Counted from the stretch's first letter, positions 45,654-55,807 are shown. The stretch is DNA of 64,000 nt from Psychrobacter proteolyticus (GCF_003350005.1 NZ_QLKS01000001.1:663946-727945), one strand, 5' to 3'. The notes: generated by a model not told the origin, from the sequence alone. Program-made: numbers and translations.

Positions 45654-46068
45654 TATGCCTCCTGCTGTCGCTATTACGCCAGTTACATACTGCCTGACGC
45701 CAAGAACGTACGTAGCGTTTATAGATGTGTTTGTAAGTACTCACATAGAGCTTTTGTATTTTTAGTGTATCATGGTTTACATTTAAGTTTAATCTATCAA
45801 ACTGATTTAACGGTTTTTTTTAGCTTCATATAAACTTTGATACAGCTTATTTATATTTTAGAAACACTGATTAACAATACAGAAATATAACTTAACTTAG
45901 AATGTTATGATCACTTTTACTTTATTATATTAAATGAAGCTATCCACATAGTGTATTAGCCAGATCCTGTGTGTTCAGAATTAAAAAATGGCTTACGTTA
46001 ATTTTGTTTTTTCTGTTATTTAATCCTCACAAAAACATTCATTCTGACAAACGATAAAGAGTATGGTT
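45654..46068. other. Divergent region pbpG / gacA-like gene
   Basis: About 415 bp, AT-rich, with no recognisable gene, RNA or repeat. It must hold two promoters. Confidence 0.4.
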
Positions 46069-46704
46069 ATGATTAAAGTTTTGGTGGTCGATGATCATGA
46101 TTTAGTACGGATGGGTATTAGCCGTATGTTGTCAGACAGCCCCGATATCCAAGTAGTAGGCGAAGCGGATAGCGGTGATATGGCAATTAAGCAGGCCAAG
46201 CAGTTACGTCCTGATGTAGTGTTGCTAGATGTCAACATGCCTAATATTGGCGGGCTTGAAGCAACCAAACGCTTGATTCAACTTGATATGGGCATCAAAA
46301 TTTTGGCTGTTAGCAGCATGTCCGCCCAGCCCTATCCTTCTATGTTAATCAAAGCAGGCGTCAACGGCTATATTACTAAAGGCACACCACTTGACGAGAT
46401 GATACGAGCGGTCAAAAAAATCTATCAGGGAGGTCGATACTTTAGTCAGGACGTCGCTGAGCAGTTAGCAGAGGTTTTGTTATCTGATAACGCCAGCTCA
46501 CCTTTTGACTTATTAAGTGATAGAGAAAAGCAAGTGGCCATGATGGTGGTCAATTGTCAAAGCCCTCAACAAATCGCTGATCAATTGTTTGTTAGTGTTA
46601 AAACCATTAACACCTATCGCTATCGTATTTATGAAAAAGTCGGAGTTGATAGTGATGTGAAATTGACTCATTTGGCCATTCGTCATGGTCTGATTCAACC
46701 ATAA
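46069..46704 (+). CDS. gacA: GacA/UvrY-type response regulator
   Basis: A 211-residue NarL/FixJ-family regulator. The receiver has Asp8-Asp9, phospho-acceptor Asp54 (LLDVNMP) and Lys near residue 104. The C-terminal LuxR HTH is at about 145-205 (LSDREKQVAMMVVNCQSPQQIADQLFVSVKTINTYRYRIYEKVGV pattern). The sequence start MIKVLVVDDHDLVRMGISRML is that of GacA, the regulator of Rsm small RNAs. I start at the ATG at 46069, 8 bp after AAAGAG; an ATG two codons earlier is too close to it. It is followed by pilS after 33 bp, an arrangement worth noting. No gacS is in the window. Confidence 0.88.
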   Translation: MIKVLVVDDHDLVRMGISRMLSDSPDIQVVGEADSGDMAIKQAKQLRPDVVLLDVNMPNIGGLEATKRLIQLDMGIKILAVSSMSAQPYPSMLIKAGVNGYITKGTPLDEMIRAVKKIYQGGRYFSQDVAEQLAEVLLSDNASSPFDLLSDREKQVAMMVVNCQSPQQIADQLFVSVKTINTYRYRIYEKVGVDSDVKLTHLAIRHGLIQP

Positions 46705-46737
46705 ATTAATCAGATTCTACTGTATTATGGCCAGTTT

Positions 46738-48495
46738 ATGAAAACTACTACTAATATCACCTCTGCCGTTAATCGTTACGTGCATCACGATGACACGCTC
46801 CCTTTGCCACAGTTGCGTAGGTTAGGCATTATCTATAATAGCTATCGTTTCGTCGTTAGCCTATTTTCTATGCTCATGTTATATATTGCTGCCCGTGCTG
46901 ACGGCAGAGAATCTTTACCCAGCTTTTTACAACAAACAACTCTAAGCTTTTATGTGCTTATCAGCCTGATACTGCTTGGACTATTTTATGTCGTCAGAAA
47001 AAATATGCGGCGGCAGCTGGCATTTGGACTCATATTAGACGTTATTATATTAAGTCTGCTGCTTTACACTGCAGGAGAGCCTGACTTACAGCTGACTATG
47101 CTATACATGGTAGTTGTCGCAGCCAGCTTTATGCTGCTACATGGCTCACAGGCATTACTTATTACTTTACTTGCTATTATATTTGTTATTTATCAACAGT
47201 TTTTCTACGCTATTGCTAACAGTATGAGCTTGACTAATTTAGGTGATGCGGTACTGATGTCGGCAAGTTTTTTAGCAGTGGGCGGTCTAAGTTGGTCTAT
47301 TTCTCAACGATTGGTACAGCTTGAAAAGGTCGCGGCAAACCATGCTAAGGAAGTTGAGCGACTCAATGTGATTAATCAAGAGGTTATCACACAGATGGTT
47401 AATGGTGTCATTGTTATCGATAAGGAGCATATCGTCTTAGCAAACCTTGCTGCACATCAGTTGCTTAGTGTGTCACCTATGTCACCTGCTACGACGCACG
47501 ACTCCCTGAGCGATACTAAAAAAGCTCAAAATAAAGCGCTTCTCTCTAATTTTGAGCAGCAACTTATCAAACAGCATGCACAGCTATTTAATGCCTGCTT
47601 ATCTGTAGCATCGGGGCAGTCACGCGCTTTCACCTATGATGTACCAGCTGTGGCAAATGCCTCAATATTTGGCAAATTACGCGTACAGATTACGCCATTA
47701 AAAGATGATAGCAGGCTTGTTATATTAGAAGACTTACGCCGTGAACAAGCCAGTGCTCAACAACTAAAACTGGCTTCTTTAGGACAACTAACTGCTAGCA
47801 TCGCCCATGAAATCAGAAACCCTTTAGCAGCGATATCACAAGCCAGCCAGCTATTAATGGAAGATATGCTAGAACAAAAGGAAGATGACAGTACATTAAT
47901 AAATGAATCAAATCCGGCCTTGAAGGGCAACCATGAGCTTTATGGAATGATATTTTCACAGACAAAACGTGTAAATCGTATCATCGAGGATATTCTAAAA
48001 CTGTCTCGCCAACAAACAGCCACTCAACAGGTACTCGAATTGGCTGAATGGATGCCATCCTTTTTGGAGAATTACTTTCAAGGACACGACATTTTTCTAC
48101 GAGTAAAAACCAAACCCATTATATCATTTGATACTCATCAGTTAGAGCAGATATTGATCAATTTAATCAACAATGGCCTGCGCTATAGTAGCTATGCTCA
48201 TCCTCATGCTTATGTAGAAATCGATATTTACTGCGCAGACAACGATGTTATAATCGATATATTAGATAATGGTAATGGCGTTAGTGCTGATAATTTACAA
48301 CTTTTGTTCGATCCATTTTTTACAACCGATAAAGCTGGTACAGGATTGGGGCTGTATTTATCACAAGCATTTTGTGAAGCCAATCAAGCACGTCTACTCT
48401 ATATTCCTGAACATGAGAAAACATGCTTTCGATTAATTGTACCTTCTATTAAATCTGAAAATAAATTTCAAACCATTGAAGAAAGTCTTTCCTAA
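46738..48495 (+). CDS. pilS: Sensor histidine kinase PilS
   Basis: PilS senses pilin levels in the inner membrane and phosphorylates PilR to control type IV pilin. Six hydrophobic segments occupy about 30-195, followed by a PAS-like domain at about 210-330. The dimerisation/phospho-acceptor motif is ASIAHEIRNPLAAISQ, and the ATPase boxes are NLINNGLRYS, DNGNGVS and GTGLGLYLSQAFCEAN. It lies 33 bp after the gacA-like gene and 168 bp before pilR on the same strand. The PAS region holds a polar Ser/Thr/Lys insert near 250-280. Confidence 0.94.
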   Translation: MKTTTNITSAVNRYVHHDDTLPLPQLRRLGIIYNSYRFVVSLFSMLMLYIAARADGRESLPSFLQQTTLSFYVLISLILLGLFYVVRKNMRRQLAFGLILDVIILSLLLYTAGEPDLQLTMLYMVVVAASFMLLHGSQALLITLLAIIFVIYQQFFYAIANSMSLTNLGDAVLMSASFLAVGGLSWSISQRLVQLEKVAANHAKEVERLNVINQEVITQMVNGVIVIDKEHIVLANLAAHQLLSVSPMSPATTHDSLSDTKKAQNKALLSNFEQQLIKQHAQLFNACLSVASGQSRAFTYDVPAVANASIFGKLRVQITPLKDDSRLVILEDLRREQASAQQLKLASLGQLTASIAHEIRNPLAAISQASQLLMEDMLEQKEDDSTLINESNPALKGNHELYGMIFSQTKRVNRIIEDILKLSRQQTATQQVLELAEWMPSFLENYFQGHDIFLRVKTKPIISFDTHQLEQILINLINNGLRYSSYAHPHAYVEIDIYCADNDVIIDILDNGNGVSADNLQLLFDPFFTTDKAGTGLGLYLSQAFCEANQARLLYIPEHEKTCFRLIVPSIKSENKFQTIEESLS

Positions 48496-48663
48496 ATTTT
48501 CCCTTTGGGAACAATAGTGTTCTCCATTAATTTTTGCAAAAAAAGATATTGAAAGCGATATAGATAGCATAAGAGCACATTGAATTTTAACTTTGTATAA
48601 AGCTATACGCCTATTTAGACTCAGCTATTAACTTGATAGCCATTGAATACGATGAGATGATGT

Positions 48664-50349
48664 ATGACAACAACCGCGCTAGTGGTCGATGATGAAGTAG
48701 ATTTATGTCGATTGATGCAAATTACCTTGACTAAAATGGGTATCAAAAGTGATGTGGCTTATACATTGTCGCAAGCAAGATCGTTTTGGCAAGATAATGA
48801 TTACAGTTTTTGTCTGACGGATTTAAAGCTACCAGATGGTTCAGGATTAGAGTTAGTGAAAGAAATTAGCAATAGCTCTAATATTCCAATAGCGGTGATT
48901 ACTGCTCATGGCAGCATGGATTTAGCTATTGAGGCATTAAAACTCGGTGCCTTCGATTTTGTCAATAAGCCGCTGGAACTACCACGTTTGCGCCAACTGG
49001 TAGAAAATGCCTTAAAAGTTATTCATCAAGATAACGAAGTACAGACCGCACCGGAATGCTCTCCTGAACAAAAAATGCTAGATAGTAGATTGATTGGTAA
49101 TTCTGCTGTCATGCATCCCCTCAAAAACACTATTTTAAAGCTAGCACGCTCACAGGCACCTGTGTTTTTATCGGGCGCTTCTGGCACAGGTAAAGAAGTG
49201 GTTGCCAGATTGATCCATGATTTAAGTCCACGGCGTGATGGCAGCTTTGTACCAGTGAACTGTGGTGCGATACCATCGGAGTTAATGGAGTCAGAGTTTT
49301 TTGGTCATAAAAAAGGCAGCTTTACAGGGGCTGTCGCTGATAAACAAGGGTTATTCCAGCAAGCCAATGGCGGCACGTTATTTTTAGATGAAGTAGCAGA
49401 TTTACCTTTAGCCATGCAGGTTAAATTGTTACGTGCCATTCAAGAAAAAACAGTAAGGGCAATTGGTGATACGAAAGAGGCTCCAGTAGACATTCGCATT
49501 TTGTCTGCCACTCACAAAGACCTGAGCCAGTTGGTACAAGATGGTGCATTTCGACAAGATTTATATTATCGCGTCAATGTCATTGAGCTAAAGCTTCCAA
49601 CGCTTAATGCACGTCGTGATGACATTCCTGTATTAGCAGACCACTTTTTGACTATGATTGCTGATGATTGGCAATTAGAGTCGCCGCCATCATTAACGAT
49701 GGAAGCGTGCGAACGCCTACAACGCCATGATTTTGCAGGTAATGTCCGTGAACTACGTAACTTACTGGAGCGTGCAGTTACGTTAGCTGAAACTTCACAC
49801 ATTGACGTTAGTCATTTAGGTCTTCCTGACATTGAACCTGAGCTTGTAAATACACAAGAGCAGAATAATAGCTCAGCTATCGATACCTCTGAACTACCTG
49901 CCCATAACGTAGAAAATCAAATAGACGTTCAATCTACAGCCCAATCAACAAAGCAGGGTGAGCAAAGGGCGACCAATTTACATCCTTATCGTACTAACAC
50001 CAACCACTACCCCTCAATGGTACAGCATTCGTCAGCTAGTAATGACAGTTCGTCAACCAACGTAGCAAGTACTCATGACAAAGAGTCGCTCCTTGACTCC
50101 AACATCCAACAAGAAACCGCTCAAGAAGCTTCTAAAGACATATCAGGTTTACAAGAATTGTTCAATGGTCAACTACCGCCTCAAGGGTTAGAGCATTATT
50201 TGCAGGAACAAGAAAAGCAGTTAATTATCACGGCACTCAAACAAACTGGCTGGAACAAAACCCAAGCAGCTGAATTATTAGGAACCACCTTTCGTTCTTT
50301 ACGCTACCGTATGAAAAAGCTCGAAATTTCTGAAGATGCGTCTGATTAG
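48664..50349 (+). CDS. pilR: Sigma-54-dependent response regulator PilR
   Basis: PilR activates sigma-54 transcription of pilA. The 561-residue protein has a receiver with Asp53 (LTDLKLPDG), an AAA+ domain with Walker A GASGTGKE (171-178) and the sigma-54 loop GSFTGA (217-222) in place of the common GAFTGA, and Walker B LFLDEVADL. The C-terminal Fis-type HTH is ITALKQTGWNKTQAAELLGT. Between the AAA+ and HTH domains is a long, polar Ser/Asn/Gln-rich linker (about 395-490), longer than in Pseudomonas PilR. The terminator lies at 50411-50445. Confidence 0.94.
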   Translation: MTTTALVVDDEVDLCRLMQITLTKMGIKSDVAYTLSQARSFWQDNDYSFCLTDLKLPDGSGLELVKEISNSSNIPIAVITAHGSMDLAIEALKLGAFDFVNKPLELPRLRQLVENALKVIHQDNEVQTAPECSPEQKMLDSRLIGNSAVMHPLKNTILKLARSQAPVFLSGASGTGKEVVARLIHDLSPRRDGSFVPVNCGAIPSELMESEFFGHKKGSFTGAVADKQGLFQQANGGTLFLDEVADLPLAMQVKLLRAIQEKTVRAIGDTKEAPVDIRILSATHKDLSQLVQDGAFRQDLYYRVNVIELKLPTLNARRDDIPVLADHFLTMIADDWQLESPPSLTMEACERLQRHDFAGNVRELRNLLERAVTLAETSHIDVSHLGLPDIEPELVNTQEQNNSSAIDTSELPAHNVENQIDVQSTAQSTKQGEQRATNLHPYRTNTNHYPSMVQHSSASNDSSSTNVASTHDKESLLDSNIQQETAQEASKDISGLQELFNGQLPPQGLEHYLQEQEKQLIITALKQTGWNKTQAAELLGTTFRSLRYRMKKLEISEDASD

Positions 50350-50410
50350 CTTCTGTTAAGCGGCATCTTCAAATATTTTTAAGCGTTGAATGGTATGTAC
50401 TGTTAATTGA

Positions 50411-50445
50411 ATGCTACAAAATTCTATTCTTTCGTAGCATTTTTT
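50411..50445 (+). terminator. Terminator of pilR, overlapping the end of the S41 protease gene
   Basis: ATGCTAC pairs with GTAGCAT, followed by five or more T. Its 3' arm and T-tract are the last codons of the convergent protease gene, which ends at 50424. Confidence 0.8.
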
Positions 50446-51983
50446 CTGACAAAGCGAATACCCGAATCAAGCGCGCGCGCCTTTACTAACTCTAATGCTT
50501 GCTGCTCCCACGTGTTCTCGCTGCCTGATAAAGTCACATCAGGTTCTACGCCGATCTCGTCTATTTGTTTGCCTGTTGCCGTCATATAATTAGCCACAGT
50601 CAATTTAACAGCCTGCTCATCATTTAACGGTATAACCGATTGTACTGAACCCTTACCATAGCTAACTTCACCGATAATAGTAGCGCGTTTTTGTGCTTGT
50701 AAACTACTGGCAAGCACCTCTGCCGCTGATGCTGAATAGCGGTTTTGTAATACCACTAAAGGCAAAGGTTTAAGTATCGCGTCACCTTGGGTCGATAGTA
50801 CCCGTGATTTATTTTGACGTGCTTGCACCTGCACTACATCGGTATCATCCATAAATAAACTGGCCACGCTCACTGCTGATGTCAGTACGCCACCTGGATT
50901 ATCACGCATATCTAGTAAAATGCCTGATATAGGAGCGTTTAGGTTAATTAACCCTTCTAGTAATTTCTCACGGCTGTTGTTTTGAAACGCCGGTAATTTA
51001 ACAATAGCAATGCCATCAACCAGTTTGGTCTCGACAATCTGCGGATGACTATTATTACGCTGCAACGTCGTTGTGTGCTTACGGCGGCCAGCTTTAGAAG
51101 TGATGATATCTACCTGCGTACCAGCAATACCCGTCAAAAGCTGCTCAACATCATTAACCTGTCGCCCTTCGTCTAGCTTAAACTCATCAATTTGATGCAA
51201 ATAATCACCAACTGCGATGCCTTTTTTGTCTGCAGGTGAATCATCGATAACCTCTGTCACAACCCAATATCCCGCCTCTGGCTGGTAATTAACCTTAATA
51301 CCAATATCACCAACGTCACCTTCAGTAAAAGCACGCAGGTTTTCATAAGCTTCTGCGTCCAAAAACTCAGCATGGCTGTCAAGTTTGGTCAGCATGCCAC
51401 TCATCGCATTGCTAAATAACTCTTCGTCATTGACCGCATCGACGTATTGACGACGTACTAAATCCACTACAGCCACAAATGTCTTTAGCGTCTCAGGAGA
51501 GATAGCATTTAGTGATACTTGTGCGACCTCTGCTGGAATCTCCGTATCAATATTATCGGCATCATCTGTTAGGGCGCTTTCATCTGGCACACTATCTATC
51601 GAGTCATCTGGCTCGTCGGCGACATCTAACATATCAGCAATGTTCGATAAATTATCAGTGTCGTTTTCATCCGCTATTTCATCTGAATTTAAACTGATGA
51701 GCTGTAGACCATTCGTAGGATTATCATTATTTGTAGAAGCTGCTACTGCTGCTTGTGCATTAACGCTAATCGCACAACCAAGCACACCGATTAAAATTAT
51801 GGGCTGTAAGACTATAGACGCGACTGATACCTTCCCTACTGATTTACTTAACCCTTTGGATAAAAAAGAACGTGCAAAAGAAATAGGCTGCATAAAAGAA
51901 CTCATTTGAATAATAGAGAATACGGATTTATCGTTATATAGCGATTTATAAGATAGCACCAAACGTATATTTTGAACTAGCAT
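50424..51983 (-). CDS. S41 family C-terminal processing peptidase
   Basis: A 519-residue periplasmic serine protease of the CtpA/tail-specific group. A signal or anchor segment lies at about 55-77 (VLQPIILIGVLGCAISVNAQA), followed by an acidic Asn/Asp-rich linker (about 80-150). The PDZ domain lies at about 225-300 (GDVGIKVNYQPEAGYWVVTEVIDDSPA, GIAVGDYLHQID). The protease core holds LDMRDNPGGVLTSAV, the nucleophile region NRYSASAAEVLASSLQ and GEVSYGKGSVQSV with the catalytic lysine. Start is unsure: Met27 (51905) or Met31 (51893) would give a more usual signal peptide. Confidence 0.92.
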   Translation of the reverse strand: MLVQNIRLVLSYKSLYNDKSVFSIIQMSSFMQPISFARSFLSKGLSKSVGKVSVASIVLQPIILIGVLGCAISVNAQAAVAASTNNDNPTNGLQLISLNSDEIADENDTDNLSNIADMLDVADEPDDSIDSVPDESALTDDADNIDTEIPAEVAQVSLNAISPETLKTFVAVVDLVRRQYVDAVNDEELFSNAMSGMLTKLDSHAEFLDAEAYENLRAFTEGDVGDIGIKVNYQPEAGYWVVTEVIDDSPADKKGIAVGDYLHQIDEFKLDEGRQVNDVEQLLTGIAGTQVDIITSKAGRRKHTTTLQRNNSHPQIVETKLVDGIAIVKLPAFQNNSREKLLEGLINLNAPISGILLDMRDNPGGVLTSAVSVASLFMDDTDVVQVQARQNKSRVLSTQGDAILKPLPLVVLQNRYSASAAEVLASSLQAQKRATIIGEVSYGKGSVQSVIPLNDEQAVKLTVANYMTATGKQIDEIGVEPDVTLSGSENTWEQQALELVKARALDSGIRFVRKNATKE

Positions 51984-52016
51984 AGTATTGCAAGTAAATT
52001 AAGTAAAATGTATCAC

Positions 52017-52053
52017 AAAAAAAGGAAAGGATAATAGGTTATCCTTTCCTTTT
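52017..52053 (-). terminator. Terminator of gpmI
   Basis: AAAGGAAAGGATAA pairs with TTATCCTTTCCTTT around a short loop; a T-run follows on the minus strand. It lies about 75 bp past the gpmI stop. Confidence 0.88.
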
Positions 52054-52126
52054 CGATATCTTCTGGTACAACTACCGAATTAATATAATGAACAGTAATC
52101 CAAGTCTATTTTTTAATTCGATTGGC

Positions 52127-53785
52127 TTAGACTGCTGGAATCAATAAGCTCTCACCTGTCATCTCAGCAGGGGCATCGACATTCATCAATGATAAAATAG
52201 TCGGCGCCACATCACTAAGTTTACCACCACGGCGCACTTGCAGCTTTTGCTCGCCTACGTAAATTAATGGTACATGCTCAGTAGTATGCTGGGTATGCAC
52301 CTGACCACTTTCATAGTCTTGCATCTGCTCACAGTTACCGTGATCAGCAGTAATCAGCATATCACCACCAGCTGCTCGCACTGCTGACTCGATACGGCCA
52401 ACACATACATCCAAAGCCTCTACCGCTTTTACCGCTGCATCAAAGATACCTGTGTGCCCAACCATATCACCATTGGCATAATTGACCACTAATACATCAT
52501 ACTTACCAGACTCAATCGCTTCTACTAATTTATCAGTGACTTCAGGCGCGCTCATCTCAGGCTGTAGGTCATAAGTTGCAACGTCTGGAGATGGCACTAA
52601 AATGCGGGTCTCACCCTGATACTCTTCTTCTCGGCCACCACTAAAGAAAAATGTCACATGCGCATATTTTTCAGTTTCAGCGATACGTAGTTGAGTTTTT
52701 CCTTGATCCTGCAAGTACTCTCCCAATGTATTGGCCAAAGACGTTGGGTAGTAAGCAATGCTGGTTTTTGGATTGTCAGCTAGGACATCTGAATACTTAG
52801 TTAGCATCACAAACGCCGCCAGTTTTGGCTGTTTTTGACGCGCAAATCCAGAAAACTCATGATCTGGCAATACAAACGCTTGGGCAAGCTCACGAGCGCG
52901 GTCAGCACGGAAATTCATAAAAATAAGTGCGTCGTTATCATTGACAGTATATGGCACTTCATCACGTCCAATTACGGTCGTTGGACTAACAAACTCATCA
53001 GTCTCACGCGCTTTATAAGCAGCTTGAACAGCGCCATCTGCCCGTGTCGATAGACGATCAGCTTTGCCTTCAGTAATCAGCTCATAGGCTTTTTGCACTC
53101 TATCCCAACGATTGTCGCGATCCATTGCATAGTAGCGTCCGATGATACTCGCAATCTGTACGCGGCCACCTTCGTAATGAGCATTCAATTTATTGATATA
53201 ATCGCGCAGACGATTGATGTACTTATCAGCAGATTTAGGCGGGGTATCACGGCCATCTAAGAAACAATGAATAAAGACATTCTTGGCACCATGGACTAAT
53301 GCTGAATGACACATACCTTCGATATGGTCTTGATGAGAATGGACGCCGCCATCAGAGAGCAAGCCCATAATATGGACATTGCCACCACGCTCATTAGCTG
53401 CTTTTACGGCATTGACCAATGCTTCGTTCTTATAAAATTCACGATTGGCAAGTTCACTTGAGATACGTGTTGAGTCCTGATAAAGAACACGCCCTGCCCC
53501 TAAGTTCATGTGACCGACTTCTGAATTACCAAACTGACCATCAGGCAAACCAACATCTTCCCCTGAAGCTGAAATAAGCCCATGAGGATATTGCTGATAA
53601 ATCTTGTCTAAATTTGGCATATTAGCGGCAGCAATGGCGTTATCTTTATCTTCTTCACGATGACCAAAGCCGTCCAATATCATCAAGACATGCGGTATTT
53701 TTTTATTCTGTGCACCGTCTTGGTTATTGCTAAGCTGTGTTTTATTATTATCAATAGAGTCTGATGCTTGTTGGGTACTGGTCAT
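52127..53785 (-). CDS. gpmI: 2,3-bisphosphoglycerate-independent phosphoglycerate mutase
   Basis: GpmI interconverts 3- and 2-phosphoglycerate in glycolysis with two Mn ions. The 552-residue protein has the alkaline-phosphatase-type core: [14 protein letters not shown] (metal site), the phospho-serine Ser88 in [48 protein letters not shown] and the [12 protein letters not shown] segment. About 30 polar residues (Ser/Asn/Gln) precede the usual start [18 protein letters not shown] supports the ATG at 53785. The third glycolytic gene of the window, unlinked to fba and pgk. Confidence 0.96.
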   Translation of the reverse strand: MTSTQQASDSIDNNKTQLSNNQDGAQNKKIPHVLMILDGFGHREEDKDNAIAAANMPNLDKIYQQYPHGLISASGEDVGLPDGQFGNSEVGHMNLGAGRVLYQDSTRISSELANREFYKNEALVNAVKAANERGGNVHIMGLLSDGGVHSHQDHIEGMCHSALVHGAKNVFIHCFLDGRDTPPKSADKYINRLRDYINKLNAHYEGGRVQIASIIGRYYAMDRDNRWDRVQKAYELITEGKADRLSTRADGAVQAAYKARETDEFVSPTTVIGRDEVPYTVNDNDALIFMNFRADRARELAQAFVLPDHEFSGFARQKQPKLAAFVMLTKYSDVLADNPKTSIAYYPTSLANTLGEYLQDQGKTQLRIAETEKYAHVTFFFSGGREEEYQGETRILVPSPDVATYDLQPEMSAPEVTDKLVEAIESGKYDVLVVNYANGDMVGHTGIFDAAVKAVEALDVCVGRIESAVRAAGGDMLITADHGNCEQMQDYESGQVHTQHTTEHVPLIYVGEQKLQVRRGGKLSDVAPTILSLMNVDAPAEMTGESLLIPAV

Positions 53786-54000
53786 ATATTACCGCTCCTC
53801 GAGTGAATGAACGCCTATAATGCTGTGTAAGGGAATATAAAGCCCTCTATATTAACACACATCTTGAAATAGCTGAAAAACTGAGCATTTTTCGTGAGTT
53901 TATGAATAATTTTATAGGGTTATCTTGCGATGATTTTTCAATATAAGATAATATAAATGCGGCCAATTAACCAAGCTACGTATCAATCTGTAATTCAGAC

Positions 54001-54029
54001 TTGCAATCACTCTTTTCATTGGTTAAGAT
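54001..54029 (+). promoter_or_regulatory. Sigma-70 promoter of 6S RNA
   Basis: TTGCAA at 54001-54006, 17 bp, TAAGAT at 54024-54029. The predicted start is near 54036, at the 5' end of the 6S RNA-like structure. Confidence 0.7.
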
Positions 54030-54033
54030 AAAA

Positions 54034-54228
54034 CTATTCTGAAGTGTTGGCTAGTAGATGTTTATTCCCTGAGCCGATAATGCTTTACCAGGATGTGGTA
54101 CCTATTGTCTCATTGTGTATGCCTGCACCGCTTGCGGTGTATCAGGAAACCTGCAGAGATGATGACGCATCCGCCCTGAACTTCACGGTTCATGGGTCAC
54201 CATCTTACAGCGGCACTTCGGTTGTTTC
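54034..54228 (+). ncRNA. ssrS: 6S RNA
   Basis: 6S RNA mimics an open promoter and sequesters sigma-70 RNA polymerase in stationary phase. The 5' core CCCTGAGCCGATA at about 54066-54078 is the same as in E. coli 6S RNA, followed by an ACCAGGATGTGG segment like its ACCACAAGAATGTGG. Near the 3' end GAACTTCACGGTTCA, GGGTCACC/TTACAG, GGCACTTCGG mirror the E. coli GAACC..GGTTCAAGGGTTACAG..GGCATCTCGG order. The closing stem is GAAGTG (54041-54046) with CACTTC (54214-54219). Length about 195 nt is normal. A good promoter and a strong terminator flank it. The ends are estimated. A 64-codon open frame over this locus is not a gene. Confidence 0.9.
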
Positions 54229-54268
54229 ATTCGGTTAGTAAGTATATTTCTTATAATTTACTACCACT

Positions 54269-54307
54269 AAAAAGCCCCTTTCGTCATCGACGAGAGGGGC
54301 TTTTTTT
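54269..54307. terminator. Bidirectional terminator, 6S RNA / fxsA
   Basis: AAAAAGCCCCT pairs with AGGGGCTTTTT, with TCGTC/GACGA pairing inside; seven T follow. The distance to the 6S RNA end is about 40 nt. Confidence 0.93.
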
Positions 54308-54330
54308 ATGCTTATGATTTAACTAAATAG

Positions 54331-54963
54331 TTATTCGTCATTAGCAGATTTAGTAATCTTTTTTACATCTTTAGGGATGTTTTTGGCAGTACCATCAACC
54401 GTAGTATGCTGTTTAAACACATCGCCAAATGGGTTTTGCTGCTGTTGACCAAATGGATTTTGACCATTCATACCACCTGCGCCACCGAACGGGTTTTGAC
54501 CGCCCATACCACCAGCACCGCCAAATGGATTTTGACCGCCGCCCATTTGACCACCCATCTGCTTGGCCATCATTTCCATCATTTTCTGCTGATTATTCAT
54601 GACGTAATTATTGGCCAAGTCTTTTAGCTTTTTCTGCACGGGTGGCAATACTACCAACAGCGCCATTAAATCACTAAGTACCCCAGGAATAAGCAGTAAA
54701 ATACCAGCAGCTGCCATCGCGATACTCTTAATCATCGTGGTCTCTGGTGGACGCATCGCAGGGTTCATCACGCCACCAGCTTTCATTTGCTGTGCCATTG
54801 GATTAAGAGCAGCCATACCTTTGCGCATCAAAGAGATACCGATAACCGCGGCGATAATAAACCACATAAACACCCACCAACCGCTCATAAATTGAGCAAG
54901 CAAATACCACAGTAGCATCTCGATAATAAACCAAACGATGGCTATACCAACTATCTGACCCAT
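54331..54963 (-). CDS. FxsA family membrane protein with NPFG-repeat tail
   Basis: FxsA proteins are small inner-membrane proteins; E. coli FxsA over-expression relieves phage T7 exclusion by F plasmid. The core (1-125) has two or three hydrophobic segments (IVGIAIVWFIIEMLLWYLLA, WWVFMWFIIAAVIGISLM and SIAMAAAGILLLIPGVLSDLMALLVVLPPV). The cytoplasmic tail differs from most members: a Met/Gln-rich helix, then three to four repeats of (G)GQNPFGGAGGM type at about 138-180, ending in a Lys-rich segment. AGGACGAC precedes the ATG. Alone on the minus strand, convergent with 6S RNA. Confidence 0.9.
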   Translation of the reverse strand: MGQIVGIAIVWFIIEMLLWYLLAQFMSGWWVFMWFIIAAVIGISLMRKGMAALNPMAQQMKAGGVMNPAMRPPETTMIKSIAMAAAGILLLIPGVLSDLMALLVVLPPVQKKLKDLANNYVMNNQQKMMEMMAKQMGGQMGGGQNPFGGAGGMGGQNPFGGAGGMNGQNPFGQQQQNPFGDVFKQHTTVDGTAKNIPKDVKKITKSANDE

Positions 54964-55222
54964 AAAGTGTCGTCCTATAAAATAAAAACCAATAAATTGA
55001 GCGCCATGAAAATTAAAATGGCTAACATATGATGTATATGGGGATTGGTTGCTATACTATCAAACTTAAGGCTAATTTTTAAGCCATATAGTCGGTACAA
55101 TATAATTTGGCTACAAGGAAGACAAACGTTAGTGCTACTAGCAGTAGGCTAAGCGAGTCTGACTCCGTATCCAATTTATATTGTATTGAATATAAAATGA
55201 CAGGTAAGTAAGACGGAATATT

Positions 55223-55807
55223 ATGGCAATTATTATAGGCATTGACCCAGGGTCACGCATGACCGGTTATGGGATAGTACAGCAGACAGGTGACAAGCTG
55301 ACCTATATCGATGCAGGGACGATTCGCACAGATACTAAAGAGATGCCTGAACGCCTCAAGCGTATCTTTAATGGACTAACCCGTATCACACAGCATCATT
55401 TAAAATACGCAGACGAGCCTATCTATACAGCGATTGAGCAAGTATTTATGGCAGAAAACCCTGACTCTGCACTTAAGCTTGGGCAAGCACGAGGTGCAGC
55501 GATTGCAGCGATGGTTGCACTAGATTTAGAAGTGTCAGAATATACGGCTCGGCAGATCAAACAAGCCGTCTGTGGCTATGGAGCGGCGGCCAAAGAACAA
55601 GTACAAGAGATGGTCTGCCGGATATTAGCGTTAGAAGTTGTACCGCAACAAGATGCTGCCGATGGTCTTGCCTGCGCCATCTGTCATGCTCACTCAAGCC
55701 ATTCAATGAACAAACTGATATTGAATAGCGCTATGCGTGGTCGCGGTGCTTCCAAGAAAAAAGGCCGTTGGCGCTTGACTGAAGAAGATTTGGGTAACTT
55801 ACGTTAA
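55223..55807 (+). CDS. ruvC: Holliday junction resolvase RuvC
   Basis: RuvC cuts Holliday junctions in a RuvABC resolvasome. The 194-residue protein has the RNase H-fold with Asp8 ([15 protein letters not shown]), Glu in [12 protein letters not shown] (near residue 72) and the C-terminal acidic residues in [17 protein letters not shown]. It carries a basic C-terminal tail ([16 protein letters not shown]). It is away from ruvAB, as in some Moraxellaceae. The upstream spacer of about 260 bp has no gene. A terminator is at 55881-55915. Confidence 0.96.
   Translation: MAIIIGIDPGSRMTGYGIVQQTGDKLTYIDAGTIRTDTKEMPERLKRIFNGLTRITQHHLKYADEPIYTAIEQVFMAENPDSALKLGQARGAAIAAMVALDLEVSEYTARQIKQAVCGYGAAAKEQVQEMVCRILALEVVPQQDAADGLACAICHAHSSHSMNKLILNSAMRGRGASKKKGRWRLTEEDLGNLR

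Noticed and set aside
54044..54238. 64-codon open frame on the plus strand
   Set aside because: It lies inside the 6S RNA match, shows no ribosome binding site, and its translation has no protein-like pattern.
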